A stretch of DNA of 64,000 nt from Pseudomonas lalucatii (lineage in GTDB: Bacteria > Pseudomonadota > Gammaproteobacteria > Pseudomonadales > Pseudomonadaceae). Shown here in pieces: positions 1 through 9,177 of the stretch (position 1 is its first letter; every line of letters begins with the position of its first letter). The notes under the pieces were generated by a model. It saw only the letters and a list, made by a program, of their open reading frames with translations, ran no database searches and had not been told where the DNA came from. The position numbers and the translations under genes are program-made. The stretch covers positions 1,417,001 to 1,481,000 of the forward strand of contig NZ_JADPMV010000002.1 in NCBI RefSeq assembly GCF_018398425.1. Direction: 5' to 3'.

Positions 1-518
1 TGCTGCTGGTCGGGCTGCACTGGAAGCGCTGGCTGGACCTGAAGCAGAGCGTCAACGACGGCGCCTTCGGCTCCATGCTGCCGATCCTCAACACCGCCGC
101 CGAGGTGGGCTACGGCACGGTGATCGCCTCGCTGGCCGGCTTCGTGGTGATCCGCGACCTGGTGCTCGGCGTGTCGAGCAACCCGCTGGTGTCCGAGGCC
201 GTGGCGGTGAACATCCTCGCCGGCATCACCGGCTCGGCCTCCGGCGGCATGTCGATCGCCCTGAAGACCCTCGGCGAGCAGTACCTGACCCTCGCCAGCG
301 CCGCCGGCATCAGCCCCGAGCTGCTGCACCGGGTCGCCGCCATGGCTTCCGGCTGCATGGACACTCTGCCGCACAACGGCGCGGTGATCTCGCTGCTGGC
401 GATCTGCAAGCTCACCCACCGCGAGTCCTACAGGTTCATCTTCGTCAACACCGTGGCCTTCCCCATGGTCGCCCTGGTGGTGGTCATCACCCTGGGCACC
501 CTGTTCGGCAGTTTCTGA
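1..518 (+). CDS. GntP-family permease, C-terminal part (cut by window edge)
   Basis: The reading frame is open from base 3 to the TGA at 516-518, so the start lies outside the window; about 172 residues are visible. It is hydrophobic with several membrane segments and has the GntP-type features [13 protein letters not shown] near the start and [13 protein letters not shown] in the middle. GntP proteins are inner-membrane H+ symporters for gluconate and other organic acids. The gene ends 10 bases before a CoA-transferase, so the pair probably forms one operon for uptake and activation of a short organic acid. The substrate cannot be read from sequence. Confidence 0.85.
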   Translation, partial: LLVGLHWKRWLDLKQSVNDGAFGSMLPILNTAAEVGYGTVIASLAGFVVIRDLVLGVSSNPLVSEAVAVNILAGITGSASGGMSIALKTLGEQYLTLASAAGISPELLHRVAAMASGCMDTLPHNGAVISLLAICKLTHRESYRFIFVNTVAFPMVALVVVITLGTLFGSF

Positions 519-528
519 GGTTCGTGCA

Positions 529-2079
529 ATGAGCAAGATCATGAGCGCCGCCGAAGCCGTGGCGCGCATCCCCGACAACGCCAACGTCGCCACCGGCGGC
601 TTCGTCGGCATCGGCTTCGCCGAACAGATCGCCATCGCCCTGGAGCAGCGCTTTCTGGCCGAGCAGGCGCCGCGGGGCCTGACCCTGGTGTATGCCGCCG
701 GCCAGGGCGACGGCAAGGGCCGCGGCCTCGACCACCTGGCCCACGAGGGCCTGGTGCGGCGGGTGATCGGCGGTCACTGGGGCCTGGTGCCGGGCCTGCA
801 GAAGCTGGCGGTGGACAACCGCATCGAGGCCTACAACCTGCCCCAGGGGGTGATCTCCCAGCTGTTCCGCGACATCGCCGCGGGCAAGCCGGGGCAGCTG
901 TCGCGGGTCGGCCTCGGCACCTTCGTCGACCCGCAGTTCGGCGGCGGCAAGCTCAACGCCCGCACCACAACAGAGCTGGTGCGGCGCCTGCCGATCGACG
1001 GCGAGGACTACCTGTTCTACCCGGCCTTGCCCATCCATGTCGCCATCGTCCGCGCCACCAGTGCCGACCCGGATGGCAACCTGAGCATGGAGCGCGAGGC
1101 GCTGACCATCGAGAGCCTGGCCATCGCCATGGCCGCGCGCAACAGCGGCGGCCTGGTCATCGCCCAGGTCGAGCGCCTGGTCGAGCGCGGCTCGCTGAAT
1201 GCGCGGGAGGTGAAGATCCCCGGCATTCTGGTCGACTGCGTGGTGGTCGCCGAGGCGCAGAACCACCGGCAGACCTTCGCCACCGCCTACAACCCGGCCT
1301 TCGCCGCCGAGACCCGGGTGCCCAGCGACAGCCTGGCGCCGATGGCGCTGGACATGCGCAAGCTGATCGCCCGCCGCGCGGCCCTGGAGCTGCGCGCCGG
1401 CGCGGTGGTCAATCTGGGCATCGGCATGCCCGAGGGCGTGGCGGCGGTGGCCGCCGAGGAAGGGGTGATCGAGCGCCTGACCCTAACCGCCGAGCCCGGG
1501 GTGATCGGCGGCGTGCCGGCCTCCGGGCTGGACTTCGGCGCGGCCAGCAACCACAGCGCGCTGATCGACCAGCCCTACCAGTTCGACTTCTACGACGGCG
1601 GCGGCCTGGACCTGGCCTTCCTCGGCCTGGCCCAGGCCGATGCCGCCGGCAACCTCAACGTCTCCCGGTTCGGTTCGCGCCTGGCCGGCGCCGGCGGCTT
1701 CATCAACATCAGCCAGAACGCCAAGCGGGTGGTGTTCGTCGGCACCTTCAGCGCCGGGCCCCAGGACATCCGCATCGAGGACGGCCGCCTGCGCATCGTC
1801 CAGGACGGCGCGCTGCGCAAGTTCGTCGCCGCGGTGGAGCAGCGCACCTTCGCCGGCCAGCTGGCCGCCGAGCGCGGCCAGCCGGTGCTCTACGTCACCG
1901 AGCGCTGCGTGTTCGCCCTGACCCTGGGCGGCCTGGAGCTGATCGAGATCGCCCCGGGCGTGGACCTGGAGCGCGACATCCTCGCGCGCATGGACTTCGC
2001 CCCCATAGTGCGGGCGCCGAGGCCGATGGATGCCCGCCTCTTTCAGCCCGGGCGCCTGGGCCTGGAGCACAGCCTGTAA
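529..2079 (+). CDS. Fused acyl-CoA:acetate/3-ketoacid CoA-transferase
   Basis: The 516-residue protein carries both CoA-transferase halves in one chain, as in propionate CoA-transferase and E. coli YdiF. The N-terminal half starts with a glycine-rich loop ([12 protein letters not shown]) and the C-terminal half has [18 protein letters not shown]. The glutamate in TAEPGVIGG (about residue 322) sits where the family forms its glutamyl-CoA thioester. The enzyme should move CoA between acyl-CoA and a free acid in the cytoplasm. It lies 10 bases behind a GntP permease, which suggests that permease brings in the acid. A hairpin terminator follows. The exact acid is unknown. Confidence 0.88.
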   Translation: MSKIMSAAEAVARIPDNANVATGGFVGIGFAEQIAIALEQRFLAEQAPRGLTLVYAAGQGDGKGRGLDHLAHEGLVRRVIGGHWGLVPGLQKLAVDNRIEAYNLPQGVISQLFRDIAAGKPGQLSRVGLGTFVDPQFGGGKLNARTTTELVRRLPIDGEDYLFYPALPIHVAIVRATSADPDGNLSMEREALTIESLAIAMAARNSGGLVIAQVERLVERGSLNAREVKIPGILVDCVVVAEAQNHRQTFATAYNPAFAAETRVPSDSLAPMALDMRKLIARRAALELRAGAVVNLGIGMPEGVAAVAAEEGVIERLTLTAEPGVIGGVPASGLDFGAASNHSALIDQPYQFDFYDGGGLDLAFLGLAQADAAGNLNVSRFGSRLAGAGGFINISQNAKRVVFVGTFSAGPQDIRIEDGRLRIVQDGALRKFVAAVEQRTFAGQLAAERGQPVLYVTERCVFALTLGGLELIEIAPGVDLERDILARMDFAPIVRAPRPMDARLFQPGRLGLEHSL

Positions 2080-2091
2080 CCCTTGAGCGAA

Positions 2092-2125
2092 AGCGCGGGC
2101 CCGCCCTTGGGCCCGCGCTCTTTTT
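2092..2125 (+). terminator. Rho-independent terminator after CoA-transferase
   Basis: Perfect 10-base arms AGCGCGGGCC (2092-2101) and GGCCCGCGCT (2110-2119) enclose an 8-base loop and are followed by C and five T. It begins 13 bases after the stop codon of the CoA-transferase gene. Confidence 0.85.
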
Positions 2126-2194
2126 CCGCTTTCTCGGCTTGCCTCCGCCAGGGCGCGGCGCCTTTGGCCGCAGAGGCAGGCGACGTCATCGCCC

Positions 2195-3106
2195 TCAACG
2201 ACCGACGGCCTGCAACAGGAAGTCGATGAACACCCGCACCCGCAGCGGCAGATGGCGGCCGCTGGGATAGATCAGGGAGAACGGCCGGCTGCAGCCGCCA
2301 TGGTCCTGCAGTACCTGCAGCAGGCGCCCTGCGCTCAGGTCCTCCTCGACGATGAAGCGCATCAGCTGGGCCAGGCCGGCGCCGCTGCGGGCCAGGGTGG
2401 CGCAGGCGAGGATGTCCTGGGCGCAGCAGTAGTCGCCCTGGGTGGTCAGTTCGACCTCGCGACCCTGCTCACGGAACAACCAGGGCACCGGGCGGCCGCT
2501 GCTGGGCAGGCGGAACTGGATGCACTGGTGTCCATCCAGCTCCGCCGGACTCCGCGGCGTGCCGGCCTGGCGCAGGTAGTCCGGGGTGGCCACCACCACC
2601 AGGGGCGCGTCCTCCAGGGGTCGGGCGATCAGGCTGGAGTCGGCCTGGGCACGGGCGCGGATGGCCAGGTCGAACGCCTCGCTGGTGAAGTCGACGTTGC
2701 GGTTGCTCAGCTCCACCTCGACGCGCACCAGCGGGTAGCGGGCGCGGAAGGCCGGCAGCAGCGGCAGCACCCGGTAGTGGCCGTAGGTGGTGGGCAGGCT
2801 GATGCGCAACAGGCCGGCCGGCTCGCTCTGCCGGCCGCTGACCAGGCGTTCGGCCTCGCCGAGCTGGGCCAGGGCCTGGCGGCACTGCTGGAAATAGTCG
2901 TCGCCGGCCCCGGTCAGGCTGACCCGGCGGGTGGTGCGGGTGAACAGGCGCACCCCCAGCCGCTCCTCCAGCCGCGCCACCGAGCGGCTGACCGCCGCCG
3001 GGGTGACCCCGGCCGCCTGGGCGGCGGCGGTGAAGCTGCCCAGCTCGGCCGCCAGGCAGAACAGCTCCATGCTGCCGAGCAATACCCCGCCGAATTGTCG
3101 CTGCAT
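2195..3106 (-). CDS. LysR-family transcriptional regulator
   Basis: 303 residues, normal LysR length. The winged helix-turn-helix lies near residues 13-72 (FTAAAQAAGVTPAAVSRSVA then RLEERLGVRLFTRTTRRV), followed by a substrate-binding-like effector domain. It belongs to the common CrgA/DsdC-like group with TRTTRRVSLT. It is divergent from the GST/nitronate monooxygenase pair across a 110-base gap and probably controls that pair. The start at 3106 is the first ATG; an in-frame ATG 12 codons later would also leave the DNA-binding domain intact. Confidence 0.9.
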   Translation of the reverse strand: MQRQFGGVLLGSMELFCLAAELGSFTAAAQAAGVTPAAVSRSVARLEERLGVRLFTRTTRRVSLTGAGDDYFQQCRQALAQLGEAERLVSGRQSEPAGLLRISLPTTYGHYRVLPLLPAFRARYPLVRVEVELSNRNVDFTSEAFDLAIRARAQADSSLIARPLEDAPLVVVATPDYLRQAGTPRSPAELDGHQCIQFRLPSSGRPVPWLFREQGREVELTTQGDYCCAQDILACATLARSGAGLAQLMRFIVEEDLSAGRLLQVLQDHGGCSRPFSLIYPSGRHLPLRVRVFIDFLLQAVGR

Positions 3107-3216
3107 GATTGATTACATCCTGTATCAGGTGAAATGACAGGCCCGGTATTTATCGGATAGCCCGTCACAAATAACCTGAATCCGCTGTGCTTATCCACCC
3201 CCTGCGGAGAAACCCC

Positions 3217-3825
3217 ATGAAGCTGTTCTACACCCCCGGTACCTGCTCGTTGGTCGCCCACATCCTGCTGCACGAAACCGGCCTGCCCTGCACTCTGGAG
3301 CGGGTCGACCTGGCCAGCCACCGCACCGCCGCGGGCGATGACTTCCGCGCCCTCAACCCCAAGGGCTATGTGCCGCTGCTGCAGCTGGACGACGGCCAGC
3401 TGCTCAGCGAGGGACCGGTGATCGCCCAGTACCTCTGCGAACGGGCCGGCCGCCACGACCTGCTGCCGGCGAGCGGCGATCCGGCGCGCTACCGGGTGCT
3501 GGAGTGGCAGGCCTATATCAGCAGCGAGCTGCACAAGTCCTTCTCGCCGCTGTTCAATCCGGCCCTGGACGAGAGCGCCAAGGCGCTGCTGCGCACGGCC
3601 CTGCTGCACAAGTTCGCCTGGCTGGCCGAGCGTCTGGGCGAGCGCGCCTACCTGTGCGGCGAGCGCTTCACCCTGGCCGACGCCTACCTGTTCACCGTGG
3701 CCCGCTGGGGCGCCCTAGTCGACCTCGACCTGAGCAGTCTGGCGCCGCTGCAGCGCTACCTGGCCGGCATCGGCGAACTGCCGTCGGTACGGGCGGCCCT
3801 GGCGGCCGAAGGCCTGCAACCCTGA
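3217..3825 (+). CDS. Glutathione S-transferase family protein
   Basis: 202 residues. An N-terminal thioredoxin-like domain opens MKLFYTPGTCSLVAHILL and contains the cis-proline region NPKGYVPLLQLDDG and LLSEGPVIAQYL; a helical C-terminal domain follows. TPGTCS near the start resembles beta-class bacterial GSTs (PmGST B1 type), where the Cys-Ser pair lies by the glutathione sulphur. The chosen ATG has GCGGAGA seven bases upstream; an in-frame ATG at 3187 lacks that. Its stop overlaps the ATG of the nitronate monooxygenase gene (TGATG), so translation of the two is probably coupled. Confidence 0.88.
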   Translation: MKLFYTPGTCSLVAHILLHETGLPCTLERVDLASHRTAAGDDFRALNPKGYVPLLQLDDGQLLSEGPVIAQYLCERAGRHDLLPASGDPARYRVLEWQAYISSELHKSFSPLFNPALDESAKALLRTALLHKFAWLAERLGERAYLCGERFTLADAYLFTVARWGALVDLDLSSLAPLQRYLAGIGELPSVRAALAAEGLQP

Positions 3826-4916
3826 TGCGCGAGGTAGCCCAGATGTGGCGCGATACCCAAGTTTCCCGGCGCCTGCAGCTGGCGGCGCCGATCATCCAGG
3901 GGCCGTTCGGCAGCGGCCTGTCCTCGGTGGCGCTGACCGCGGCGGTGAGCGAGGCCGGCGGCCTCGGCTCGTTCGGCGTGCACCACCTGGACGGCGCGGC
4001 CATCCTGCAGACCGCGGCGGCCATCCGCGCGCGCACGGCCAGGCCCTTCGCCCTCAACCTCTGGCTGCCCCACCCCAGCGAGCAGCACGACCTGGACGGG
4101 GCCGAGTACGCTGCCACCCTGGCGCTGTTTCGCCCCTACTTCGCCGAGCTGGGCCTGGAGCCGCCGCCCCGCGCGGCGGCCCCCTGGCCCAGCTACGAGG
4201 AGCAGCTGGAGGCCGTGCTGCAGGCGCGCCCGGCGGTGTTCAGCTTCGTCTACGGAGTGCCGAGCGCCGAGGCGCTGGAGCGGTGCCGCCGTCTCGGCAT
4301 CCTGACCCTGGGCACGGCCACCACGGTGGCCGAGGCCCAGGCCCTGGAGGCGGCCGGGGTGGACATGCTGGTGGCCAGCGGCTGCGAGGCCGGCGGCCAC
4401 CGGGTGGCCTTCCTGCGCCCGCCCGAGGACGGCCTGATCGGCGGCCTGGCGCTGATCCCCCAGGTGGTGGACGCGGTGCGCATCCCGGTGATCGCCGCCG
4501 GCGGCATCGCCGATGGCCGCGGTATCGCCGCCGCCCTGTGCCTGGGCGCCCAGGGCGTGCAGATCGGCACCGCCTTCCTCGCCTGCCGCGAGTCCGGCGC
4601 CAGCGAGTTGCACCGCCAGGCGCTGTTCACCCCCCAGGCCGCCGACACGGCGCTGACCCGCGCCTTCAGCGGGCGCCTGGCCCGGGGCCTGCGCAACCGC
4701 CTGCTGGAGGAGCTGGCCGCGCACCAGGCGCGGCTGCCCGGCTACCCGGTCCAGGGCCAGTTCGCCGCGGCGCTCAAGCCGGCGGCCCTGGCCCAGGGCC
4801 GCGACGACCTGCTGGCGCTCTGGTGCGGCCAGGCCGCCGCCCTGCTCGAGCAGCGCGACGCCGCTTCCCTGTGGCACAGCCTGCTGGCCCAGACCGACCG
4901 CCTGCTGGGCCGCTGA
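3825..4916 (+). CDS. Nitronate monooxygenase (2-nitropropane dioxygenase family)
   Basis: 363 residues from ATG 3825, which overlaps the GST stop; ATG 3843 is a possible alternative start. The protein is a TIM-barrel flavoprotein: FMN-binding features are APIIQGPFGSG near the N-terminus, LVASGCEAGGHR in the middle, and VIAAGGIADGRGIAAAL with GVQIGTAFLAC near residues 220-255. The family oxidises toxic alkyl nitronates using FMN and O2. Pairing with a GST and a divergent LysR regulator suggests a detoxification role for electrophiles or nitro compounds, which is inference. Confidence 0.88.
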   Translation: MREVAQMWRDTQVSRRLQLAAPIIQGPFGSGLSSVALTAAVSEAGGLGSFGVHHLDGAAILQTAAAIRARTARPFALNLWLPHPSEQHDLDGAEYAATLALFRPYFAELGLEPPPRAAAPWPSYEEQLEAVLQARPAVFSFVYGVPSAEALERCRRLGILTLGTATTVAEAQALEAAGVDMLVASGCEAGGHRVAFLRPPEDGLIGGLALIPQVVDAVRIPVIAAGGIADGRGIAAALCLGAQGVQIGTAFLACRESGASELHRQALFTPQAADTALTRAFSGRLARGLRNRLLEELAAHQARLPGYPVQGQFAAALKPAALAQGRDDLLALWCGQAAALLEQRDAASLWHSLLAQTDRLLGR

Positions 4917-4925
4917 GGGCCGCGC

Positions 4926-5888
4926 CTAGCGCTCGCCGCGCTTATGCCGGGCGGCGTACAGGCAGATCATCTCCATGGCCAGGGTGGCGCCGGCCAGGGC
5001 GGTGACCTCGGCGTTGTCGTAGGGCGGCGCCACCTCCACCACGTCCATGCCCACCAGGTTGATGCCGCGCAGGCCGCGCAGTATCTCCAGCGCCTGGTGG
5101 CTGGACAGGCCGCCGCACACCGGGGTGCCGGTGCCGGGGGCGAAGGCCGGGTCGAGGCAGTCGATGTCGAAGGTCAGGTACACCGGCTGCTCGCCGACCC
5201 GGGCGCGGATGCGCTCGGCGATCTGCGCCGGCGTGCTGCGGTGTACTTCGCGGGCATCCAGCACCGCAAAGCCCATGACGTCGTCGTTGGTGGTGCGCAG
5301 GCCCACCTGCACCGAGTGAGCCGGGTCCACCAGGCCCTCGCGGGCGGCGTGGTAGAACATGGTGCCGTGGTCGATGCGCGCGCCCTCCTCGTCCGGCCAG
5401 GTGTCGCTGTGGGCGTCGAAGTGGATCAGCGCCAGGGGCCCGTGCTGCTTCGCATGGGCCTTGAGCAGCGGGTAGCTGATGAAGTGGTCGCCGCCCAGGG
5501 TGAGCAGCGCGCAACCGGCCGCGAGGATCTGCTCGGCATGGGCCTGGATGGCCGCCGGCACCGCCTCGGGGCGACCGTGGTCGAAGTAGCAGTCGCCGTA
5601 GTCGACGCAGGCCAGCAGGTCGAAGGGGTCGAACTCCCAGGGAAAATGCCGGGCCCAGGCCGACTGCACCGAGGCGGCGCGGATCGCCCGCGGGCCGAAG
5701 CGGCTGCCGGGCCGGTTGGTGGTGGCGGTGTCGAAGGGCACCCCGCTGACCACCAGGTCGACCCCGCGCAGATCGCGGCTGTAGCGCCGGCGCATGAAGC
5801 TGGTGATGCCGGCGTAGGTCGGCTCGGCGGCGGTGCCGTAGAGGCTGTCGCGGGTGATGGCCTGGTCGTTGTCGAAGCTGTGATCCAT
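4926..5888 (-). CDS. speB: Agmatinase (ureohydrolase family)
   Basis: 320 residues. The Mn-binding signatures of the arginase/agmatinase family are intact: GGDH (132-135), DAHSD (158-162) and DIDCLD (241-246). Agmatinase hydrolyses agmatine to putrescine and urea. The ATG at 5888 fits family length; an upstream in-frame extension belongs to the neighbouring gene in another frame. The gene follows a PotF-like binding protein by 13 bases, so the two are likely co-transcribed. Pseudomonas genomes hold several ureohydrolases, including guanidinobutyrase and guanidinopropionase, so the substrate could differ; the family call is firm. Confidence 0.82.
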   Translation of the reverse strand: MDHSFDNDQAITRDSLYGTAAEPTYAGITSFMRRRYSRDLRGVDLVVSGVPFDTATTNRPGSRFGPRAIRAASVQSAWARHFPWEFDPFDLLACVDYGDCYFDHGRPEAVPAAIQAHAEQILAAGCALLTLGGDHFISYPLLKAHAKQHGPLALIHFDAHSDTWPDEEGARIDHGTMFYHAAREGLVDPAHSVQVGLRTTNDDVMGFAVLDAREVHRSTPAQIAERIRARVGEQPVYLTFDIDCLDPAFAPGTGTPVCGGLSSHQALEILRGLRGINLVGMDVVEVAPPYDNAEVTALAGATLAMEMICLYAARHKRGER

Positions 5889-5901
5889 GGTCGGCGTCTC
5901 C

Positions 5902-6984
5902 TCAATACTGGGTGCGGAAGGCGGTCCACAGGCGGGTGCGCTGGCGCTGCTGCCTGAGCGGCTGGATCTGCTCGGCGAACAGCCGGGCGCGCACCGCGGC
6001 CGGCGGGTAGATGTCCGGGTCGCCGCGCACCGCCGCGTCCAGCAGGGGCGTAGCGGCGGCATTGGCGTTGGCGAAGTACAGAGCGTTGGTCAGCTCGGCG
6101 ATGGCCTCGGGCTGCAGCATGAAGTCGATGAAGGCGCGGGCGGCCTCGGGATGGGGCGCTTCCACCGGAATGGCCATGGTGTCGAACCAGATCAGGGTGC
6201 CTTCCCGGGGAATGCGGAACAGCACCTCGAACGGCTGCTGCGCCTCGGCGGCGCGGGCGGCGGCCATGCCGGCATCGCCGGTATAGGTCAGCGCCAGGCA
6301 GATCTCGCCCCTGGCCAGGTCGTCGATATGCCGGCCGCTGCCGACGTAGCGCAGGTTCGGCTGCAGCTGGGCGAGCAACTGCCGCGCCGCCTCGAGGTCG
6401 GCGGGCGCATTGCTGTAGGGGTCCTTGCCCAGGTAGTTGAGGGCGATGGCGATCACCTCCTGGGGCGAGTCCAGCACGGCGATGCCGCAGTCCTTGAGCT
6501 TGCCGGCGTACTCCGGCTTGAACAGCAGGTCGAGGCTGTCCAGCGCCACGCCGGGCAGGCGCCGTTCGAGGGCCTGACGATTGATGCCCAGGCCCACGGT
6601 GCCCCAGGTGTAGGGCACGCCGTAGCGGTTACCCGGATCGACGCTGGCCAGCTTGGCCAGCAGCTCCGGGTCGAGGTTGCCGGCATTGCTCAGGGCGCCG
6701 AGCGGTTGCAGGGCCTTGGCCTTGATCGCCCGCGCCAGACCGCTGGAAGCCGGGAAGACCACGTCGTAGCCGCTGCGCCCGGTGAGCAGCTTGCTGTCGA
6801 GCACCTCGGTGCTGTCGAAGGTGTCGTACTTGACCCGGATGCCACGCTCGCGCTGGAAGCGTTCGAGCGCCTGGGGCGCCACATAGTCGGCCCAGTTGTA
6901 GATATTCAGCACCCGCTCCTCGGCCTGCAGCGGCAGGGCACAGGCCAGGAGCAGCACGCTCGCAGCAAGACGCATGGCGATCAC
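5902..6984 (-). CDS. Periplasmic polyamine-type ABC transporter substrate-binding protein
   Basis: 360 residues with an N-terminal signal peptide (MIAMRLAASVLLLACALPLQA) and the typical mature start EERVLNIYNWADYVAP of PotD/PotF proteins. Other family features are YDTFDSTEVLDSKLL and YGVPYTWGTVGLGIN. It should bind putrescine, spermidine or a related amine in the periplasm. No permease or ATPase gene lies next to it, so it must share a transporter encoded elsewhere. It precedes the agmatinase gene and is divergent from a LysR regulator, linking guanidino-amine capture with hydrolysis. Confidence 0.88.
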   Translation of the reverse strand: MIAMRLAASVLLLACALPLQAEERVLNIYNWADYVAPQALERFQRERGIRVKYDTFDSTEVLDSKLLTGRSGYDVVFPASSGLARAIKAKALQPLGALSNAGNLDPELLAKLASVDPGNRYGVPYTWGTVGLGINRQALERRLPGVALDSLDLLFKPEYAGKLKDCGIAVLDSPQEVIAIALNYLGKDPYSNAPADLEAARQLLAQLQPNLRYVGSGRHIDDLARGEICLALTYTGDAGMAAARAAEAQQPFEVLFRIPREGTLIWFDTMAIPVEAPHPEAARAFIDFMLQPEAIAELTNALYFANANAAATPLLDAAVRGDPDIYPPAAVRARLFAEQIQPLRQQRQRTRLWTAFRTQY

Positions 6985-7028
6985 CTCGTTCGGATTGGCT
7001 CGGTAGGCTCATCCTGCGCCGGCGCTTG

Positions 7029-7046
7029 CTTCGAATAAATACGAAG
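7029..7046. promoter_or_regulatory. Candidate LysR-type operator
   Basis: Inverted repeat CTTCG (7029-7033) and CGAAG (7042-7046) around an AT-rich 8-base centre, in the 103-base gap between the divergent polyamine-binding-protein gene and its neighbouring LysR gene. Size and position suit a LysR-type autoregulatory site; it was not tested against any matrix. Confidence 0.45.
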
Positions 7047-7087
7047 TGATCTACTCTGACATCGACAGTTATCGATGCTTGAATGCC

Positions 7088-7990
7088 ATGCTCAGCCAAG
7101 TACGCGACCTCGACCTGCAACTGCTGCGCCTGTTCCTCACGGTGGTGGAAAGCGGCGGCTTCAGCGCCGCCCAGGGCGAGCTGGGCATCGGCCAGTCGAC
7201 CATCAGCACGCAGATGGCCAAGCTGGAGACGCGCCTGGGCTTTCGCCTGTGCGAGCGGGGCAAGGCCGGCTTCCGCCTGACCCCCAAGGGCGAGCAGGTG
7301 CTGCTGGCCGCGCGCAAGCTGTTCGCCGCCGTCGAGACCTTCAGGGGCGAGGCCCAGGGCATGGCCGACAAGCTGCTCGGCTCGCTCGGCATCGGCCTGT
7401 CCGAGGCCCTCGACGACGAGGTGCTGGCGCGGGTCGGCGCGGCCATCGGCGCCTTCCGCCGGCGCAACCAGGACGTGCAGATCGAGCTGCTCAGCGCCAT
7501 GCCCGCCGAGCTGGAGCGGCGCCTGCTGCAGGACCAGCTGCACCTGGCCATCGGCTACTTCTCCGGCGTCCAGAACGCACTGGACTACCGGCCGCTGTTC
7601 GAGGAGCCCCAGGCGCTGTTCTGCGGCCGCGACCACCCGCTGTTCGAGCAGGCCGGGTTCGGCGCCGAGTCGCTGCAGGAGCAGGACGGCGTGCATCACC
7701 CCTACCGTTTCATCGGCGCCGACGAGCCCTGGCAGGCCGCCGCCAGCAGCGCGCGCAGCGAACAGGTCGAGGGCACCCTGGCCTTCGTCCTGTCCGGCGC
7801 CCATATCGGCTACCTGCCCCGGCACATCGCCGCCCCCTGGGAGGCCCGCGGGCGACTGCGCGCCCTGCTGCCCGAGGTCCTCGGCTTCAGCGTGCAGTTC
7901 CACCTGGCCAGCCACCGCGGCCGGCAGCCGAGCGAGGCGCAGCGGGCCTTCGTCGACGACCTGCTAGGTGCCTTCGACCCTAGGGTCTGA
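7088..7990 (+). CDS. LysR-family transcriptional regulator
   Basis: 300 residues from ATG 7088 (MLSQVRDLDLQLLRLFLTVV); a GTG at 7046 would add 14 residues and lies inside the inverted repeat upstream, so it is less likely. The helix-turn-helix is near residues 20-60 (FSAAQGELGIGQSTISTQMAKLE). An effector-binding domain follows. It is divergent from the polyamine-binding-protein/agmatinase operon and is the obvious candidate regulator. Its last 11 bases overlap the end of the convergent lipoprotein gene. Confidence 0.88.
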   Translation: MLSQVRDLDLQLLRLFLTVVESGGFSAAQGELGIGQSTISTQMAKLETRLGFRLCERGKAGFRLTPKGEQVLLAARKLFAAVETFRGEAQGMADKLLGSLGIGLSEALDDEVLARVGAAIGAFRRRNQDVQIELLSAMPAELERRLLQDQLHLAIGYFSGVQNALDYRPLFEEPQALFCGRDHPLFEQAGFGAESLQEQDGVHHPYRFIGADEPWQAAASSARSEQVEGTLAFVLSGAHIGYLPRHIAAPWEARGRLRALLPEVLGFSVQFHLASHRGRQPSEAQRAFVDDLLGAFDPRV

Positions 7991-8633
7991 AGTTGCGCGC
8001 ATCCTGGGCCCAGGCGTCCAGAGCGGGACGGATGTCCTCCAGGCGCAACTGGGTATGGTCGTTCTCCAACGGCAGGCCATGGCCCTTGCGCACCACCTGG
8101 GCGACCACGCGGCTGTCGCGCCCATCCCGCGCCTCCAGCTCGACGAATATCTCGCTGTCCAGGTCACGCGTGCCGGCGGCCGTGCTGGCGGCGGCGGCGA
8201 CCAGGGCGATGGGCACCACCTCGTACACCTTGAGTCCCTCGGGGGAGAGGTGGATGGCGCTGATCGCCGAGCGCAGCACCAGGGTATCCGGGCCCGCCTG
8301 GGTGACGATGCGCAGGCGTCCGGCCAGCTCCCGCTGCAGCGCCAGCTGCAGATAGCTGGCGATCTCATCCAGCGTCTGCTGGCTGACCTGCTGGCTGGGT
8401 TGTGGCCTGGGGTAGAACTGCGGTTTTTCCACCAGGACCGCGGCATAACGCTGCGGCTCGAAATCCGCCGCCACCCAGCGCATGACCCTGACGCCGCTGG
8501 CGGACTGCGCCGGCTGGAGTTTCGAGTAGTCGCCGAGAAATCCCGAGTACTGGGCGGGCTGGGTCGTGTCGCTGGCGCACCCGGCGAGCAGGGCGGCGGC
8601 CAGGCCGGCGACGACGAGGGCTTTCATCTGCAT
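7980..8633 (-). CDS. DUF3313-type lipoprotein
   Basis: 217 residues beginning MQMKALVVAGLAAALLAGCASD: a short signal peptide with lipobox LAGC, so the protein should be lipidated at Cys19 and sit in the envelope. The rest (FLGDYSKLQ near the mature start, VRVMRWVAADFEPQRY, and a conserved core to the end) matches the DUF3313 family of unknown function. The start at 8633 has GGAG nine bases upstream; ATG 8654 is possible but lacks a clear site. The tail overlaps the convergent LysR gene by 11 bases. Confidence 0.8.
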   Translation of the reverse strand: MQMKALVVAGLAAALLAGCASDTTQPAQYSGFLGDYSKLQPAQSASGVRVMRWVAADFEPQRYAAVLVEKPQFYPRPQPSQQVSQQTLDEIASYLQLALQRELAGRLRIVTQAGPDTLVLRSAISAIHLSPEGLKVYEVVPIALVAAAASTAAGTRDLDSEIFVELEARDGRDSRVVAQVVRKGHGLPLENDHTQLRLEDIRPALDAWAQDARNFRP

Positions 8634-8814
8634 AGCGGCATGCTCCGTTGACATATGCCCGACTGACTCTAGACCAGGCCACCGCTGCGCGCACCGGCCA
8701 CGGGGCAAGGCCGGCCCGAGAGTGCCCGAAGAGCGTCTACGCTGAACGCAACGGCAGTGCCGGGCGACAGCGCCGGCAACCGCCCCCTCGCCCACCACGC
8801 AAGGAGCGATCGCC

Positions 8815-9174
8815 ATGCTGGACTACTTCGCCCTCGGCCTGCTGGTCTTCGTCGGCCTGGTACTGTTCTACGGCATCATCGTCATCCACGACATCCCCTA
8901 TGAGATTGCCGCCAGACGCCAGCACCCCCACCAGGATGCGATCCACGTCGCCGGCTGGGTCAGCCTGTTCACCCTGCACCTGATCTGGCCCTTCCTGTGG
9001 ATCTGGGCCACCCTGTATCGCCAGGACCGGGGCTGGGGCTTCGCTCAGCAGCCGCCAGAGCCCGAGCGACTTGGCCAGCTCGAAGCACAACTGGCCGAGC
9101 TGCGCCAGCGGGTCAGCGCACTGGAGCAGCCGGCTGCCAGCGCCGCCGCCAGCCCCGACGAGCCGGAGGCCTGA
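8815..9174 (+). CDS. DUF3302 inner-membrane protein (YiaW-like)
   Basis: 119 residues with two hydrophobic segments (about 5-27 and 45-67), the conserved IHDIPYEIAARRQHPHQDAI between them, and a C-terminal coiled-coil-like tail (LGQLEAQLAELRQRVSALE). This matches E. coli YiaW. It is followed after 3 bases by a YiaV-like HlyD protein, the same pairing as in E. coli. The ATG has AAGGAG about 7 bases upstream. The pair probably forms an envelope export or adaptor module whose substrate is unknown. Confidence 0.85.
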   Translation: MLDYFALGLLVFVGLVLFYGIIVIHDIPYEIAARRQHPHQDAIHVAGWVSLFTLHLIWPFLWIWATLYRQDRGWGFAQQPPEPERLGQLEAQLAELRQRVSALEQPAASAAASPDEPEA

Positions 9175-9177
9175 GCC

